A stretch of DNA of 64,000 bases from an uncultured Bacteroidales bacterium (GCA_958418815.1 CATZGB010000010.1:17017-81016), one strand, 5' to 3'. Positions 54,717 through 63,572 are shown, counted from the stretch's first letter. The notes: generated by a model not told the origin, from the letters alone. Numbers and translations: made by a program.

Positions 54717-55535
54717 TTATTCCGAAGATGAGGCCCCGGCAGAGGCCGACAATTGTTTTTCCAGTCTGCGGCGGCGCAGGAATCTGGGGAGGAAGCCCAG
54801 ATGACGCCATATGGTGGGCAGTGTGCCGTAATAATGACACATTATCCTGAACCGTTCGGCCAGCGAGGCGCGGCGGTTGCGGGTGGTCATGCCCTCCATG
54901 AGGTAGTCGACAAGCACGCTGTCGACGTAGCAGTTGTTGCGCGAGTGCTGCAACACCCTGATACACCATTCGTAATCGGCCGAGAACCGGTAGCTTGTGT
55001 CGAAATACCCGGCGATGCGCCGCAACACGACGAATGCCTGGTGGCAGACCACCATCCCCTCCTTGAAGCTGTCGTAGGAGAGCTGCGAGGGGGCTTCGAG
55101 ATGGCGCCCGGCGACACGGCGGCGCGAGGAGTCCACAAGGTCGGTCTGCCCGTAGACCACCCCGGGGAAGTCGTTGTCGAGAATCTTCCGGGCCAGGAGG
55201 CTGAGCGTGTCGCGCGAATGGAACGCGTCGCCGGCGTTGAGAAACACGACGTAGTCGCCTGTGGCGAGGTCGAGCCCCTTGTTCATCGCGTCATACAGCC
55301 CATGGTCGGGCGAGGAGACAAGCGTCTGCGAGTCTGGAGCGTCTTCCTTGGCAATCCTCAGGGTGCCGTCAGACGAAGCGCCGTCGACAATCAGATGCTC
55401 GTAGCTGTCGAATGTCTGCTCCCTGACACTTTTCAAGGTGGCGGGCAGCTCTTTCTCGGCATTGTAGGTGACGGTTATCACCGAGAAGAGGGGTGTCTCC
55501 CTTTTGTCATAATCAGAGGTTTTCATCACACACAT
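54717..55535 (-). CDS. GT2 family glycosyltransferase
   Basis: A 272-residue GT-A-fold inverting glycosyltransferase of the WcaA/SpsA type. The N-terminal strand SVITVTYNAEKELPATLKSV, the VDGASSDGT segment and the metal-binding LNAGDAFHS (where the DxD motif sits in relatives) are clear. The C-terminal 50 residues are basic and may contact the membrane. The acceptor sugar is unknown; a role in surface polysaccharide assembly is likely. The ATG three codons downstream (MKTSDYD, 55526) is an alternative start. Confidence 0.85.
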   Translation of the reverse strand: MCVMKTSDYDKRETPLFSVITVTYNAEKELPATLKSVREQTFDSYEHLIVDGASSDGTLRIAKEDAPDSQTLVSSPDHGLYDAMNKGLDLATGDYVVFLNAGDAFHSRDTLSLLARKILDNDFPGVVYGQTDLVDSSRRRVAGRHLEAPSQLSYDSFKEGMVVCHQAFVVLRRIAGYFDTSYRFSADYEWCIRVLQHSRNNCYVDSVLVDYLMEGMTTRNRRASLAERFRIMCHYYGTLPTIWRHLGFLPRFLRRRRLEKQLSASAGASSSE

Positions 55536-55563
55536 ACTCGTTTTTTACGGTCACGACTGGTTT

Positions 55564-56493
55564 TCACTGATACCGGAGTGTCGCGGAGCCTTCGCCTACC
55601 TCAAGCTCCGCCGCAAGGTTAAGGATGACAGGGTGATTGGTGTCGACATGTCCCACCGGGACATCCATCGCCACCGGGAAAGAGGCATTCCCTCCACCCT
55701 GTGAGAGGAACGCATTGATCATCGCATACATATCGGCATGGTCGGCCGACGGGGCGCGATAGTCGGTGAACTGCCCCACAATAAGCCCCGCGAGGCTGTC
55801 GAAAATCCCGGCCATGCGGAGCTGCCACAGGATACGCTCCACCTTGTAAATCGGTTCGGCGATATCCTCGACCAGCAGAATCGTGCCGGGCCTTATCGGG
55901 TTGAACGGGGTGCCGACCAGGCCGCCGAGCACAGCCAGGTTGCCACCCACAACCATCCCGCGGCACACACCCTCGCGGCTCGACTTGCCGGCCTCTGAAC
56001 CTGAGAATCCCGTGGAGAACTCAAGCCCGGGCTTTTCGCCGCGCAAGATCGAGAGCAACCGCAGGTTGAGGCTGTCGTCAGGCCCGGCGAGGGCAAGATG
56101 CTTTGTCATCGAGGCATGCACCGAGGGCCATCCGTGCCTGCCCCAGAGGGCATGGAGGGCGGAGACATCGCTGAATCCCACAAGCCATTTAGGAGCCACC
56201 CTGCCCGAAGACATCACGCGGTCAAGCTCAGGCAGCAGGTGGACGCATCCGTAGCCACCGCGGCTGCATATTATCGCCTTGACATCGTCGGCGAGCAGGG
56301 CCGTCCTGAAATCGGCGAGACGGTCGGCGGCTGTGGCGCTGTACGACCCGCTCTGTCCCAACGTGTGGGGCATGACCTCCGGACGCAACCCCCACTGCCG
56401 CAGGGTGGCCACCGCCCCCTCGACATACGCGGGATTTATCATTGAAGCCGGGGAGAGGATTGCCACCTTGTCGCCCGGAGCGAGTTTCACCAT
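55564..56493 (-). CDS. LD-carboxypeptidase (peptidase family S66)
   Basis: This enzyme removes the terminal D-alanine from tetrapeptide side chains during peptidoglycan recycling. The 309-residue protein has the family start VAILSPASMINPAYVEGAV, SRGGYGCVHLLPEL, the likely nucleophile Ser108 in GFSDVSALH, a Glu in LLVEDIAEPIY and the His in VPVGHVDTNHP, which together form the Ser-Glu-His triad of S66. No signal peptide is seen, consistent with a cytoplasmic recycling enzyme. It is 23 bp from the radical-SAM gene. Confidence 0.9.
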   Translation of the reverse strand: MVKLAPGDKVAILSPASMINPAYVEGAVATLRQWGLRPEVMPHTLGQSGSYSATAADRLADFRTALLADDVKAIICSRGGYGCVHLLPELDRVMSSGRVAPKWLVGFSDVSALHALWGRHGWPSVHASMTKHLALAGPDDSLNLRLLSILRGEKPGLEFSTGFSGSEAGKSSREGVCRGMVVGGNLAVLGGLVGTPFNPIRPGTILLVEDIAEPIYKVERILWQLRMAGIFDSLAGLIVGQFTDYRAPSADHADMYAMINAFLSQGGGNASFPVAMDVPVGHVDTNHPVILNLAAELEVGEGSATLRYQ

Positions 56494-56515
56494 AGGGGTT
56501 GACGGGTTGTGTATT

Positions 56516-57295
56516 TCAATTGACCTGCACCGGGATTCCGGTCTCGGCCTCTATCCTCCGGCCGATTTCGGCCAGCTCCTCCGGAGGGATTTTCTCGAGC
56601 GTGCGGGCCGGGGTCGGCCTGTCGATCGAGTAGAGCATTATCTCGCGCGGAGAGATGGCCCGATATGCCTCCACCAGCGCGGCCACCTCCTCGGGGGTGG
56701 TGTTGTCGACCGTGTGGCCTTCCCACTCCCCTCTCAGCATCATTGTCTGTATGATGCCTGTGCCGGCAAACTGCCTTAGCTGCCCTATCACCTTGTCGGC
56801 GGTGAAACCGGGGGCATTGGGGCGGTCAAGCACACGGATGGTGGAGTCTATGGCCGAATCAAGCTTCAGGATGTTGTTGTCGACCCTCTTGAGCGCCTCG
56901 GCGACAGCGGGGTCGGCCAGGCGGGTGGAATTGGTCAGCACGCTCACCTTCGCCTCGGGGAAAAACCGGTAGCGCAGGGCCATGACATCCTCCGCCACTG
57001 CGGGGAACTCAGGGTGGAGCGTAGGTTCTCCGTTGCCCGAGAAGGTGATGACATCGAGCTTTTCACCTCGTTCTTTCATGCCGCGCAACTTCTCCTCAAG
57101 CATACGCGCCACCTCCGCCCTGGGGGCGAAACCGGTGGTGCCGGGGCCTTGGGCGTTGAACCCGGCCTCGCAATACAGGCAGTCGAACGAACAGATTTTC
57201 CCGTCGTCGGGGGTCAGGTTGACACCAAGCGATGTCCCCAGACGACGGGAGTGTATCGGGCCGAAAATAGTCTCGTGGAACAGTACGGTCTGCAT
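56516..57295 (-). CDS. Radical SAM protein, unknown substrate
   Basis: A 259-residue radical-SAM enzyme. The cluster motif is C35-x3-C39-x2-C42 (CSFDCLYCE), with the GNGEPT SAM loop at FSGNGEPTLHPEF. The family (often annotated as Wyosine/TYW1-like or COG0731 radical-SAM) is of uncertain function in bacteria. No signal or extra Fe-S motif is visible. It is between the LD-carboxypeptidase and frr on the same strand, and nothing in that context tells its substrate. Confidence 0.85.
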   Translation of the reverse strand: MQTVLFHETIFGPIHSRRLGTSLGVNLTPDDGKICSFDCLYCEAGFNAQGPGTTGFAPRAEVARMLEEKLRGMKERGEKLDVITFSGNGEPTLHPEFPAVAEDVMALRYRFFPEAKVSVLTNSTRLADPAVAEALKRVDNNILKLDSAIDSTIRVLDRPNAPGFTADKVIGQLRQFAGTGIIQTMMLRGEWEGHTVDNTTPEEVAALVEAYRAISPREIMLYSIDRPTPARTLEKIPPEELAEIGRRIEAETGIPVQVN

Positions 57296-57364
57296 ATCGG
57301 TAAATCGATTTCGGAGGATGGGGCCAGGCGGCCAGGGCTTGCCGCCCTCCCGCGCTTTTGACCG

Positions 57365-57925
57365 TCAGACGGTCAGGATTTCTTTCTCCTTGGCAGCGAA
57401 AAGATCATCGATTTTCTTGATGAACTTGTCGTGGAGCTTCTGGGCGGTAGCCTCGGCGTCTTTCTCGACATCCTCGGGCATACCCTGCTTGATGGCTTTT
57501 TTCAGGCCATCGATGGCGTCGCGGCGGGCGTTGCGCACCGACACTTTCGCGTCTTCGGCCTCTGCCTTCGACTGCTTCACGAGCTGCTTGCGGCGGTCTT
57601 CGGTCAGCGGGGGAATCGAAAGGCGGATGATTTCGCCGTTGTTCTCAGGCATGATGCCCAGCTCGGAGTTGATGATGGCCTTCTCGATTTCCTTGAACAT
57701 CGATTTCTCCCAGGGGGTGATGGCGATGGTGCGCGCGTCGGGCACCGAGATGTTGGCGACGTTCGAGATGGGAGCCGCCGAGCCGTAGTAGTCGACACGG
57801 ATTCCCTCGAGAATCTTGGGGTTGGCTTTACCGGCGCGGATTCGGGCCAGGGTCTCGTCGAGATAAATCACAGCCATCTCCATTTTCTCCTCGGCCGGTC
57901 CGAGGTATGTCTTTGGGTCAGTCAT
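57365..57925 (-). CDS. frr: Ribosome recycling factor
   Basis: RRF splits the post-termination ribosome with EF-G. The 186-residue tRNA-shaped protein has the three-helix-bundle segments ARIRAGKANPKILEGIRVDYYG, VPDARTIAITPWEKSMFKEIEKAI and RLSIPPLTEDRRKQLVKQ, all conserved. Length is normal. It follows pyrH by 36 bp, the usual pyrH-frr pairing. Confidence 0.96.
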   Translation of the reverse strand: MTDPKTYLGPAEEKMEMAVIYLDETLARIRAGKANPKILEGIRVDYYGSAAPISNVANISVPDARTIAITPWEKSMFKEIEKAIINSELGIMPENNGEIIRLSIPPLTEDRRKQLVKQSKAEAEDAKVSVRNARRDAIDGLKKAIKQGMPEDVEKDAEATAQKLHDKFIKKIDDLFAAKEKEILTV

Positions 57926-57961
57926 GGGGTTGTATAGCGTTTAAAGTTTATATTCTGAGGT

Positions 57962-58672
57962 TCAATAGACAAGGGTGCCGATGGGTTCGCCCGCAAGCAC
58001 CTTGCCGAGGTTGCCGACAGTGTCCATGTCGAAGACGATGATCGGCAGGTGGTTCTCCTTGCAGAGGGCGGTGGCGGTAAGGTCCATCACCTTGAGGCCA
58101 CGGGTGTAGACCTCGTCGTAGGTGATTTCCGAGAACTTGGTCGCGGTGGGGTCTTTCTCCGGGTCGGCGGTGTATATGCCGTCGACGCGAGTACCTTTGA
58201 GCATCACCTCGGCCTCCACCTCCACGCCGCGCAGGGCGGCCCCGGTGTCGGTGGTGAAGAACGGGTTGCCTGTCCCTCCCGAGAGGATCGCCACCTCGCC
58301 GCGCTCCATCGCCTCAATGGCGCGCCACTTGCTGTAATGGTTGCCTATGGGGTGCATGGCGATGGCCGTGAACACCTGGGCTTTCTGCCCCTTCGCCTCC
58401 AGGGCGGAGGAGAGGGCCAGCGAGTTGATGACGGTGGCCAGCATTCCCATCTGGTCACCTTTCACGCGGTCGAAGCCCTTGGCTGCGCCCTGCATCCCGC
58501 GGAAGATGTTGCCCCCGCCGATGACGATGGCCACCTGCACACCTGTCTCCACCACGGCCTTTATCTGGGCCGCGTATTCATCCAGGCGTATGGGATCGAT
58601 GCCGTAATGCTGGGCACCCATCAGTGACTCGCCGCTGAGCTTCAGCAGCACTCTCTTATATTTTGCTCGCAT
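57962..58672 (-). CDS. pyrH: UMP kinase
   Basis: PyrH phosphorylates UMP to UDP with ATP in pyrimidine supply. The 236-residue amino-acid-kinase-fold protein shows KRVLLKLSGESLMG, VIGGGNIFRG, the DQMGMLATVINSLAL segment and the TGNPFFTTDTGAALRG motif, all typical. It heads the pyrH-frr unit and has its own well-formed promoter. It diverges from the restriction-modification genes. Confidence 0.96.
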   Translation of the reverse strand: MRAKYKRVLLKLSGESLMGAQHYGIDPIRLDEYAAQIKAVVETGVQVAIVIGGGNIFRGMQGAAKGFDRVKGDQMGMLATVINSLALSSALEAKGQKAQVFTAIAMHPIGNHYSKWRAIEAMERGEVAILSGGTGNPFFTTDTGAALRGVEVEAEVMLKGTRVDGIYTADPEKDPTATKFSEITYDEVYTRGLKVMDLTATALCKENHLPIIVFDMDTVGNLGKVLAGEPIGTLVY

Positions 58673-58724
58673 GTCGTTGTCGGTTTATGAAGTCGTTTTA
58701 ACACATACCTATGTTTCGATTTCA

Positions 58725-58755
58725 CAAATTTACACCAAATATTTCAAATCCCAAA
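58725..58755 (-). promoter_or_regulatory. Promoter for pyrH-frr
   Basis: On the minus strand TTTG (58755-58752), a 19-nt spacer and TAAATTTG (58732-58725) form a clean -33/-7 pair about 55 bp before the pyrH start. Confidence 0.7.
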
Positions 58756-58785
58756 ACATCCCCGCCAAAATCAACACCACAACAG

Positions 58786-58815
58786 TTGGGGTTATCCCAA
58801 TTTTTCGTAACTTTG
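58786..58815 (+). promoter_or_regulatory. Promoter for the restriction-modification pair
   Basis: TTG (58786-58788), a 19-nt spacer and TAACTTTG (58808-58815). The ATG at 58817 would lie 1 nt after the box, so translation more likely begins at 58838 or 58844. Confidence 0.6.
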
Positions 58816-58837
58816 TATGTCTATAACGAATGCAACG

Positions 58838-59932
58838 ATGATTATGAACGCAAAAAGAAATGAACCCGGGCTATTCGGGCAAGACCACAATAATTCCAGC
58901 AGAGATTACAGCCAGGAATATTATTGGGGTAAAAACCAGTTCAACAGTTCATTCCCGGCATCATTGGTGGCATATATGAGCCATAAAGGAGTTATGCCGG
59001 TGTATCTTTGCACCGATAGCGAAAACAACGTTATACACAAGACCATAAGCGGCACGGATTTGTTTCGCATTGATCCTCTTTCTCAATACGCGTTCTACAA
59101 CTTTGAGTCCAGCTTCTCGGCATACGACCGATTTTACACAGGCGAACGTGAAAAAATCGACCTGGTGATGCTCGACACCTCAACCCCTTCCAATTCCGCA
59201 TTAATCGGATTGGAAATCAAGCTCACCGCGTTGCCCGACTCAACTACCAAGCATTTGTCTGAAGAGAAATACAGCTGCGAAATTGTGGTCAGACCGCCAA
59301 CAATAAATTTCATCGCGTGCAGCATCTGCAATTGCTTCAACTCAAACGACGAGAAAGAGATTCTCCGAGAGATGCTAAGCATTGTGCCCAAAATCAATCA
59401 TTGGGAAGAACCTGATGAAGTACTGCCTCATTACCAACTGATACTTAAGTCAATCCTGAATATCAGCACGTATCTTCAACGCAACCAGACTCCCCTTATA
59501 ATCCAGCCGGTATGGAAAACACAAGGCGGCAAGTCCATACTGTCGGAAGACTGCCTTGACGTATTCGTGTGGAGCAACCTTGCGGTCATACAGATGTGCA
59601 ACAGGAAAGACAGCTACAACAGCAAAAGAATCACCCGCCCAATGCGCGCCATCATATGGATTTACCTTATGCTGCTCGACTATGTGTCTGTCTACGGCCA
59701 ATTTGACTACCGGCGTATTGTCAGACTACATTCATACAACATTGCCAATGACAAGGCGTATGCTTTAAGCGGGATACAGACATATGAGTTCCTCAACTGC
59801 GCAGAGCTGTCACATCCGAGAATATCCAAGAATGAAATAAAAAACATCATCCTCGGAGGAGGTCAGAACCTGCTCAGCCCTGAACGACGTTTTGACGCAG
59901 TAATTGTCAACAGCCCGGATTTGTTTGAGTGA
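58838..59932 (+). CDS. HindVP/HgiDI-type type II restriction endonuclease
   Basis: A 364-residue endonuclease resembling the RE_HindVP family, whose founding members cut GRCGYC. The segment EPGLFGQDHNNSSRDY followed by WGKNQFNSSFPASL is like the family's conserved N-terminus. A PD-(D/E)xK active site is visible as Asp108 (EKIDLVML) and Glu126-x-Lys128 (GLEIKLTA). The stop and the methyltransferase ATG share one base (TGATG), so the two are coupled. Base composition is visibly lower in GC than the flanking genes, a sign of horizontal acquisition. The start is one of three nearby ATGs; 58838 and 58844 fit the promoter better than 58817. The recognition site is inferred from family only. Confidence 0.78.
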   Translation: MIMNAKRNEPGLFGQDHNNSSRDYSQEYYWGKNQFNSSFPASLVAYMSHKGVMPVYLCTDSENNVIHKTISGTDLFRIDPLSQYAFYNFESSFSAYDRFYTGEREKIDLVMLDTSTPSNSALIGLEIKLTALPDSTTKHLSEEKYSCEIVVRPPTINFIACSICNCFNSNDEKEILREMLSIVPKINHWEEPDEVLPHYQLILKSILNISTYLQRNQTPLIIQPVWKTQGGKSILSEDCLDVFVWSNLAVIQMCNRKDSYNSKRITRPMRAIIWIYLMLLDYVSVYGQFDYRRIVRLHSYNIANDKAYALSGIQTYEFLNCAELSHPRISKNEIKNIILGGGQNLLSPERRFDAVIVNSPDLFE

Positions 59933-60840
59933 TGAAAGTAGTAGATTTATTCAGCGGCTGCGGAGGCCTTAGCTTAGGTTTTTCCCAGGCCGGAATGGAG
60001 GTGGTGGCCGCTTATGACAATTGGCCGGCTGCGGTATGGGTGTACACGATGAACTTTGACCATCCTGTTCACACAATTGACTTGTCTGACGAGACTGGGG
60101 CATCATCACATATCAGGCAATTCAATCCTGACATGATAATTGGGGGACCTCCATGCCAGGATTTCAGTAGCGCAGGCCTCCGAAACGAGGACAATGGCCG
60201 AGGAGACCTAACATTGTCATACGCCAGAATAATCTCCACTGTCAGGCCCAGATGGTTTGTTATGGAAAATGTCTCAACCATAACCAGGACTAACAAGTTG
60301 TCTCAGGCCAAAGAGATATTCAAAAATGCTGGATACGGAATGACCCAGGTCATATTGAACGCAGCATTGTGTGGAGTGCCGCAAAAGCGCAAACGTTTTT
60401 TCCTGATTGGCAAGCTTGGAGCGCCTGACGATTTCATATCACACACCTTGTCAGAACACCTGTCATCAAAAGAAATGACTCTGAAGGATTACTTCGGAGA
60501 TAAAATCGATTTTGAATTTTACTACCGGCATCCCCGAAGTTATGCCAGACGCGGGATATTCAGCGTGAATGAGCCAAGCCCAACCATCCGCGGTGTCAAC
60601 AGGCCATTGCCAGGTGGATACAAATTACATCCAAATGACCCTACAGATTCCCTTGACGGAATACGGCCTTTGACAACCAAAGAGAGAAGTATGATACAAA
60701 CTTTTCCTGAGTCTTTCAATTTCATTGGCTCCAAAAGTGAAATCGAGCAGATGATTGGCAATGCTGTACCGGTAAACCTGGGTAAATTTGTGGCAACCGC
60801 AATACAGGAATACATCAAACAGCACCCCGAGGCGACATAA
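59932..60840 (+). CDS. DNA cytosine-5 methyltransferase of the restriction-modification pair
   Basis: This enzyme methylates cytosine at C5 to protect the host from the neighbouring endonuclease. The 302-residue protein contains all main motifs in order: I (DLFSGCGGLSLGF), IV with catalytic Cys75 (GGPPCQDFSS), VI (FVMENV), VIII (QKRKRFFLIG), the target-recognition region (about 170-235) and X (IGNAVPVNLGKF). Length matches the HgiDI/HindV methyltransferases of about 300 residues. The GTG at 59929 is in frame, but the ATG at 59932 overlapping the stop is the better start. AT-rich like its partner. Confidence 0.9.
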   Translation: MKVVDLFSGCGGLSLGFSQAGMEVVAAYDNWPAAVWVYTMNFDHPVHTIDLSDETGASSHIRQFNPDMIIGGPPCQDFSSAGLRNEDNGRGDLTLSYARIISTVRPRWFVMENVSTITRTNKLSQAKEIFKNAGYGMTQVILNAALCGVPQKRKRFFLIGKLGAPDDFISHTLSEHLSSKEMTLKDYFGDKIDFEFYYRHPRSYARRGIFSVNEPSPTIRGVNRPLPGGYKLHPNDPTDSLDGIRPLTTKERSMIQTFPESFNFIGSKSEIEQMIGNAVPVNLGKFVATAIQEYIKQHPEAT

Positions 60841-60991
60841 AGACAATTCATCGCGGGAACTTTATGGCAAACTCATCTGTTGTTTTGTCTACAAGACAGG
60901 TTTCTGCGCCGGCGGCCACAAATCCCGAAAGGAGAGAATCTTATTTAAGGATTTTTTGACAATTTTGTTAACGCCGTTACGGATTTTGCAG

Positions 60992-60999
60992 TAACTTTG
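60992..60999 (+). promoter_or_regulatory. Promoter -7 box for the FKBP cluster
   Basis: TAACTTTG matches TAnnTTTG exactly, 76 bp before the ATG at 61076. It shows that the FKBP genes are transcribed separately from the restriction-modification pair. Confidence 0.6.
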
Positions 61000-61075
61000 C
61001 ACATTGAAGATGACACGGGCCGCCGGTGCCTGACTCCGGCCGCCGGTCGACGTGTCGATAAACAACCTGAAAACA

Positions 61076-61705
61076 ATGGACGAAAAAAACTTAGACCGCA
61101 TCAGCTACGCGCTGGGCTTGAGCATGGGCAACAATTTCCGTGCATCCGGTATACAGCAACTCAATGTGGGCGACTTCGCCGACGGTGTCGCAGCCGTCTT
61201 CAACGGCAGCCAGCCCAAGATGACATATGACGAGGCCAAGGCCGAAATCCAGAAATTCTTCACCGCCATGGAGGCCGAGCAGAAGGCCCAGGCCGCTAAA
61301 ATCGGCGAGGCCAACGAGGCCGAGGGAAAGGCGTTCCTTGAGAAGAACGGCGCCCGCGCTGAGGTGAAGACCACCCCCTCGGGCCTCCAGTATGAGGTGC
61401 TGCACGAGGGCAACGGCCAGTCGCCCGCGCCTGAAGACCAGGTGGAGGTACACTACACCGGCACCCTGCTCGACGGCACCAAGTTTGACTCGTCGGTTGA
61501 CCGCGGCGTGCCCGCCACCTTCGGTGTCACCCAGGTGATTCCCGGATGGGTCGAGGCCCTTCAGCTTATGAAGGAGGGTGACAAATGGCGTCTCTTCATC
61601 CCCTCGCAGCTCGCTTATGGCCCCACCGGCACCCCCGGAGGCCCCATCGGCCCCAACCAGACCCTGCTCTTCGACGTGGAGCTTATCAAGGTCTACAAGA
61701 AATAA
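61076..61705 (+). CDS. Cytoplasmic FKBP-type peptidyl-prolyl isomerase
   Basis: A 209-residue prolyl cis-trans isomerase. The N-terminal helical dimerisation region (DEKNLDRISYALGLSMGNNF, as in the FkpA/Mip family) is followed by the FKBP domain (about 105-209) with VEVHYTGTLLDGTKFDSS, QVIPGWVEALQLMKEGDKWRLFIP and LAYGPTG. It has no signal peptide, so it is predicted to be cytoplasmic, unlike the two FKBPs downstream. I use the ATG at 61076; the longer frame adds 8 residues with no support. Confidence 0.9.
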   Translation: MDEKNLDRISYALGLSMGNNFRASGIQQLNVGDFADGVAAVFNGSQPKMTYDEAKAEIQKFFTAMEAEQKAQAAKIGEANEAEGKAFLEKNGARAEVKTTPSGLQYEVLHEGNGQSPAPEDQVEVHYTGTLLDGTKFDSSVDRGVPATFGVTQVIPGWVEALQLMKEGDKWRLFIPSQLAYGPTGTPGGPIGPNQTLLFDVELIKVYKK

Positions 61706-61723
61706 CGCCGGGAGGACACTCCT

Positions 61724-62590
61724 ATGAAACCTCTCTGCAAGACACTCATATCCTCGGTAATCGTCTCGGGAGCGCTCCTCTGCGCCCCCGGGGCGTTGGC
61801 GCAGGATGGCCAGGCCACTCCGGGCAAGGCCGACGTGAAGTTCACCCAGGCCGAGACCGACTCCATCAACCGGGCCTACGCCACAGTGATGGCCTCTTAC
61901 CTCGGCCCTTACATAAAGGAGAACTTCCCCGCCGACTCGGTGGGCGCAGTGAAAGAGTTTGTCGACGGCATGCGCCACGCCTTCGAAATCCGCCACGAAG
62001 ACCAGCCCTATTTTGCCGGGGTCAGGAGCGCGATGGCCAACTTCGACCGTTTCGACGCGATGACCGGAATGGGATTCCCTTTCACCCCGCAAAGCTACCT
62101 TGACGCGTTGCAGGCCGCCCTCGACGGCGACACATTCGGCATGGACCAAAAGTCGGCCGACAACTACCTCCACAAGGTGATGGACCGCATGTATCCGGCC
62201 CCGGAAGCCCCGTCGGCCGAGTCACAGCAGGCTTTCCTCGACGCAAACAAGGCTCGCGAGGGGGTCATCGAGACCCCGTCGGGGCTGCTTTTCGAGGTAA
62301 TCACCGAGGGTGAGGGTGACACCCCCGGCCCGACCGACACGGCACGCGTGACATACACCGGCGCGCTGGCCGACGGCACCATCTTCGACTCCACCGAGAA
62401 GCCCATCGACCTGCCGGTCAGCGGAGTGGTCAAAGGGTTCTCCGAGGGGCTGCAGATGATGAAGCCGGGAGGCACTTACAGGCTTTTCATCCCGGCGTCG
62501 CTGGGCTATGGGGAGAGCGGGGCAGGAGGCGTGATTCCCCAGGGAGCCGCACTCGACTTCACCGTCACCCTGCTCGACATCGTCAAATAA
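61724..62590 (+). CDS. Exported FKBP-type peptidyl-prolyl isomerase
   Basis: A 288-residue prolyl isomerase with a signal peptide (MKPLCKTLISSVIVSGALLC, cleavage near GALAQ), so it is periplasmic. An alpha-helical N-terminal dimerisation domain (about 40-150) precedes the C-terminal FKBP domain (about 180-288; ARVTYTGALADGTIFDST, GVVKGFSEGLQMMKPGGTYRLFIP). It follows the cytoplasmic paralogue by 18 bp and is followed by a lipoprotein paralogue. The design is like E. coli FkpA, a chaperone for envelope proteins. Confidence 0.9.
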   Translation: MKPLCKTLISSVIVSGALLCAPGALAQDGQATPGKADVKFTQAETDSINRAYATVMASYLGPYIKENFPADSVGAVKEFVDGMRHAFEIRHEDQPYFAGVRSAMANFDRFDAMTGMGFPFTPQSYLDALQAALDGDTFGMDQKSADNYLHKVMDRMYPAPEAPSAESQQAFLDANKAREGVIETPSGLLFEVITEGEGDTPGPTDTARVTYTGALADGTIFDSTEKPIDLPVSGVVKGFSEGLQMMKPGGTYRLFIPASLGYGESGAGGVIPQGAALDFTVTLLDIVK

Positions 62591-62634
62591 CCAGAGAATA
62601 ATAATCCAATATAAATCAATTACAAGACAACGTG

Positions 62635-63543
62635 ATGAGAAAACTTTTAATTTCTCTCGGAGTGGCCGCCCTCGCTGCCGGCTCACTCACCTCCTGCGGC
62701 GACAAGGGTTCGTCGTCGGCATCAAGTGAGGACAAGGCTTTCGCCGACACCCTCGCAACCACCCTCGGCGAATTCGCCGGTGCCCAGCAGCAGTCTACTT
62801 TCACCCGCATGAAGGGCTCGATGAGCGAAGAGGAGCTCGCCAAGTTCAAGAAGGATGACTTCCTCGCAGGCCTCCGTTCCGTGCTGGAGTCAGACACCTC
62901 GCGCGTGGCATACTACCAGGGTGTGCAGACCGGCCTCCAGCTTCTCCAGCCCATCATGGCCGTATCTCAGAACTATGGCTATCCCGTCGACCCCAAGGTT
63001 GTCTACAAGGCTTTCAAGGAGGTATATGAGAAAGACTCTCTGGCAAGCGCCGATACCTATTACGCAGCTTACCAGGAAGCATACCAGAAGCTCCAGGAGC
63101 GCGCCCGCGAAATCGAGAAGAAGCGCATCGCCGAGTCTGACGACAACAAGAAGAACATCGAGGCCGGCAATGAATATGCCGAAAAGGCCCTGAAAGAGGG
63201 TTACACCAAGGCTCCCAGCGGCATCGTCTACAAAATCGAGAACGCCGGAACCGGCGCGAAAGTGCAGCCCACCGACAAGGTATCCATCTTCTACAAGGGC
63301 AAGAAAGTAGACGGCACCGTGTTCGACGAGACCAAGGATGCCCCATACACCGCATCTGCGTCGGCATTCATCCCCGGCTTCAACGAGGCTCTGACAATGC
63401 TCGCCAAGGGTGGCAAGATGACCGTCATCATCCCCGGCGACCTCGCCTACGGACTTGAGGGCGCAGGCAACCTCATCGGCCCGAACGAGACCCTCGTGTT
63501 CGACATCGAGGTGTCTGACATCCAGGCCGGCTCGCTGAAATAA
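62635..63543 (+). CDS. Lipoprotein FKBP-type peptidyl-prolyl isomerase
   Basis: A 302-residue prolyl isomerase whose signal peptide ends in a lipobox (AGSLTSCGDK, Cys20), anchoring it to an envelope membrane. A helical N-terminal region (about 35-185, rich in Glu/Lys/Ala) leads to the FKBP domain (about 195-302) with VSIFYKGKKVDGTVFDET and AFIPGFNEALTMLAKGGKMTVIIP. The ATG at 62635 is preferred to the GTG at 62632. It ends the three-gene FKBP run and is followed by a terminator. Confidence 0.9.
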   Translation: MRKLLISLGVAALAAGSLTSCGDKGSSSASSEDKAFADTLATTLGEFAGAQQQSTFTRMKGSMSEEELAKFKKDDFLAGLRSVLESDTSRVAYYQGVQTGLQLLQPIMAVSQNYGYPVDPKVVYKAFKEVYEKDSLASADTYYAAYQEAYQKLQERAREIEKKRIAESDDNKKNIEAGNEYAEKALKEGYTKAPSGIVYKIENAGTGAKVQPTDKVSIFYKGKKVDGTVFDETKDAPYTASASAFIPGFNEALTMLAKGGKMTVIIPGDLAYGLEGAGNLIGPNETLVFDIEVSDIQAGSLK

Positions 63544-63572
63544 GCGTCGCCCCTGACAAGACGAAAACACGG

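Noticed and set aside
61091..62173. A 360-codon open frame antisense to two FKBP genes
   Set aside because: It spans two real genes and the gap between them, has low-complexity composition and no signal or motif.
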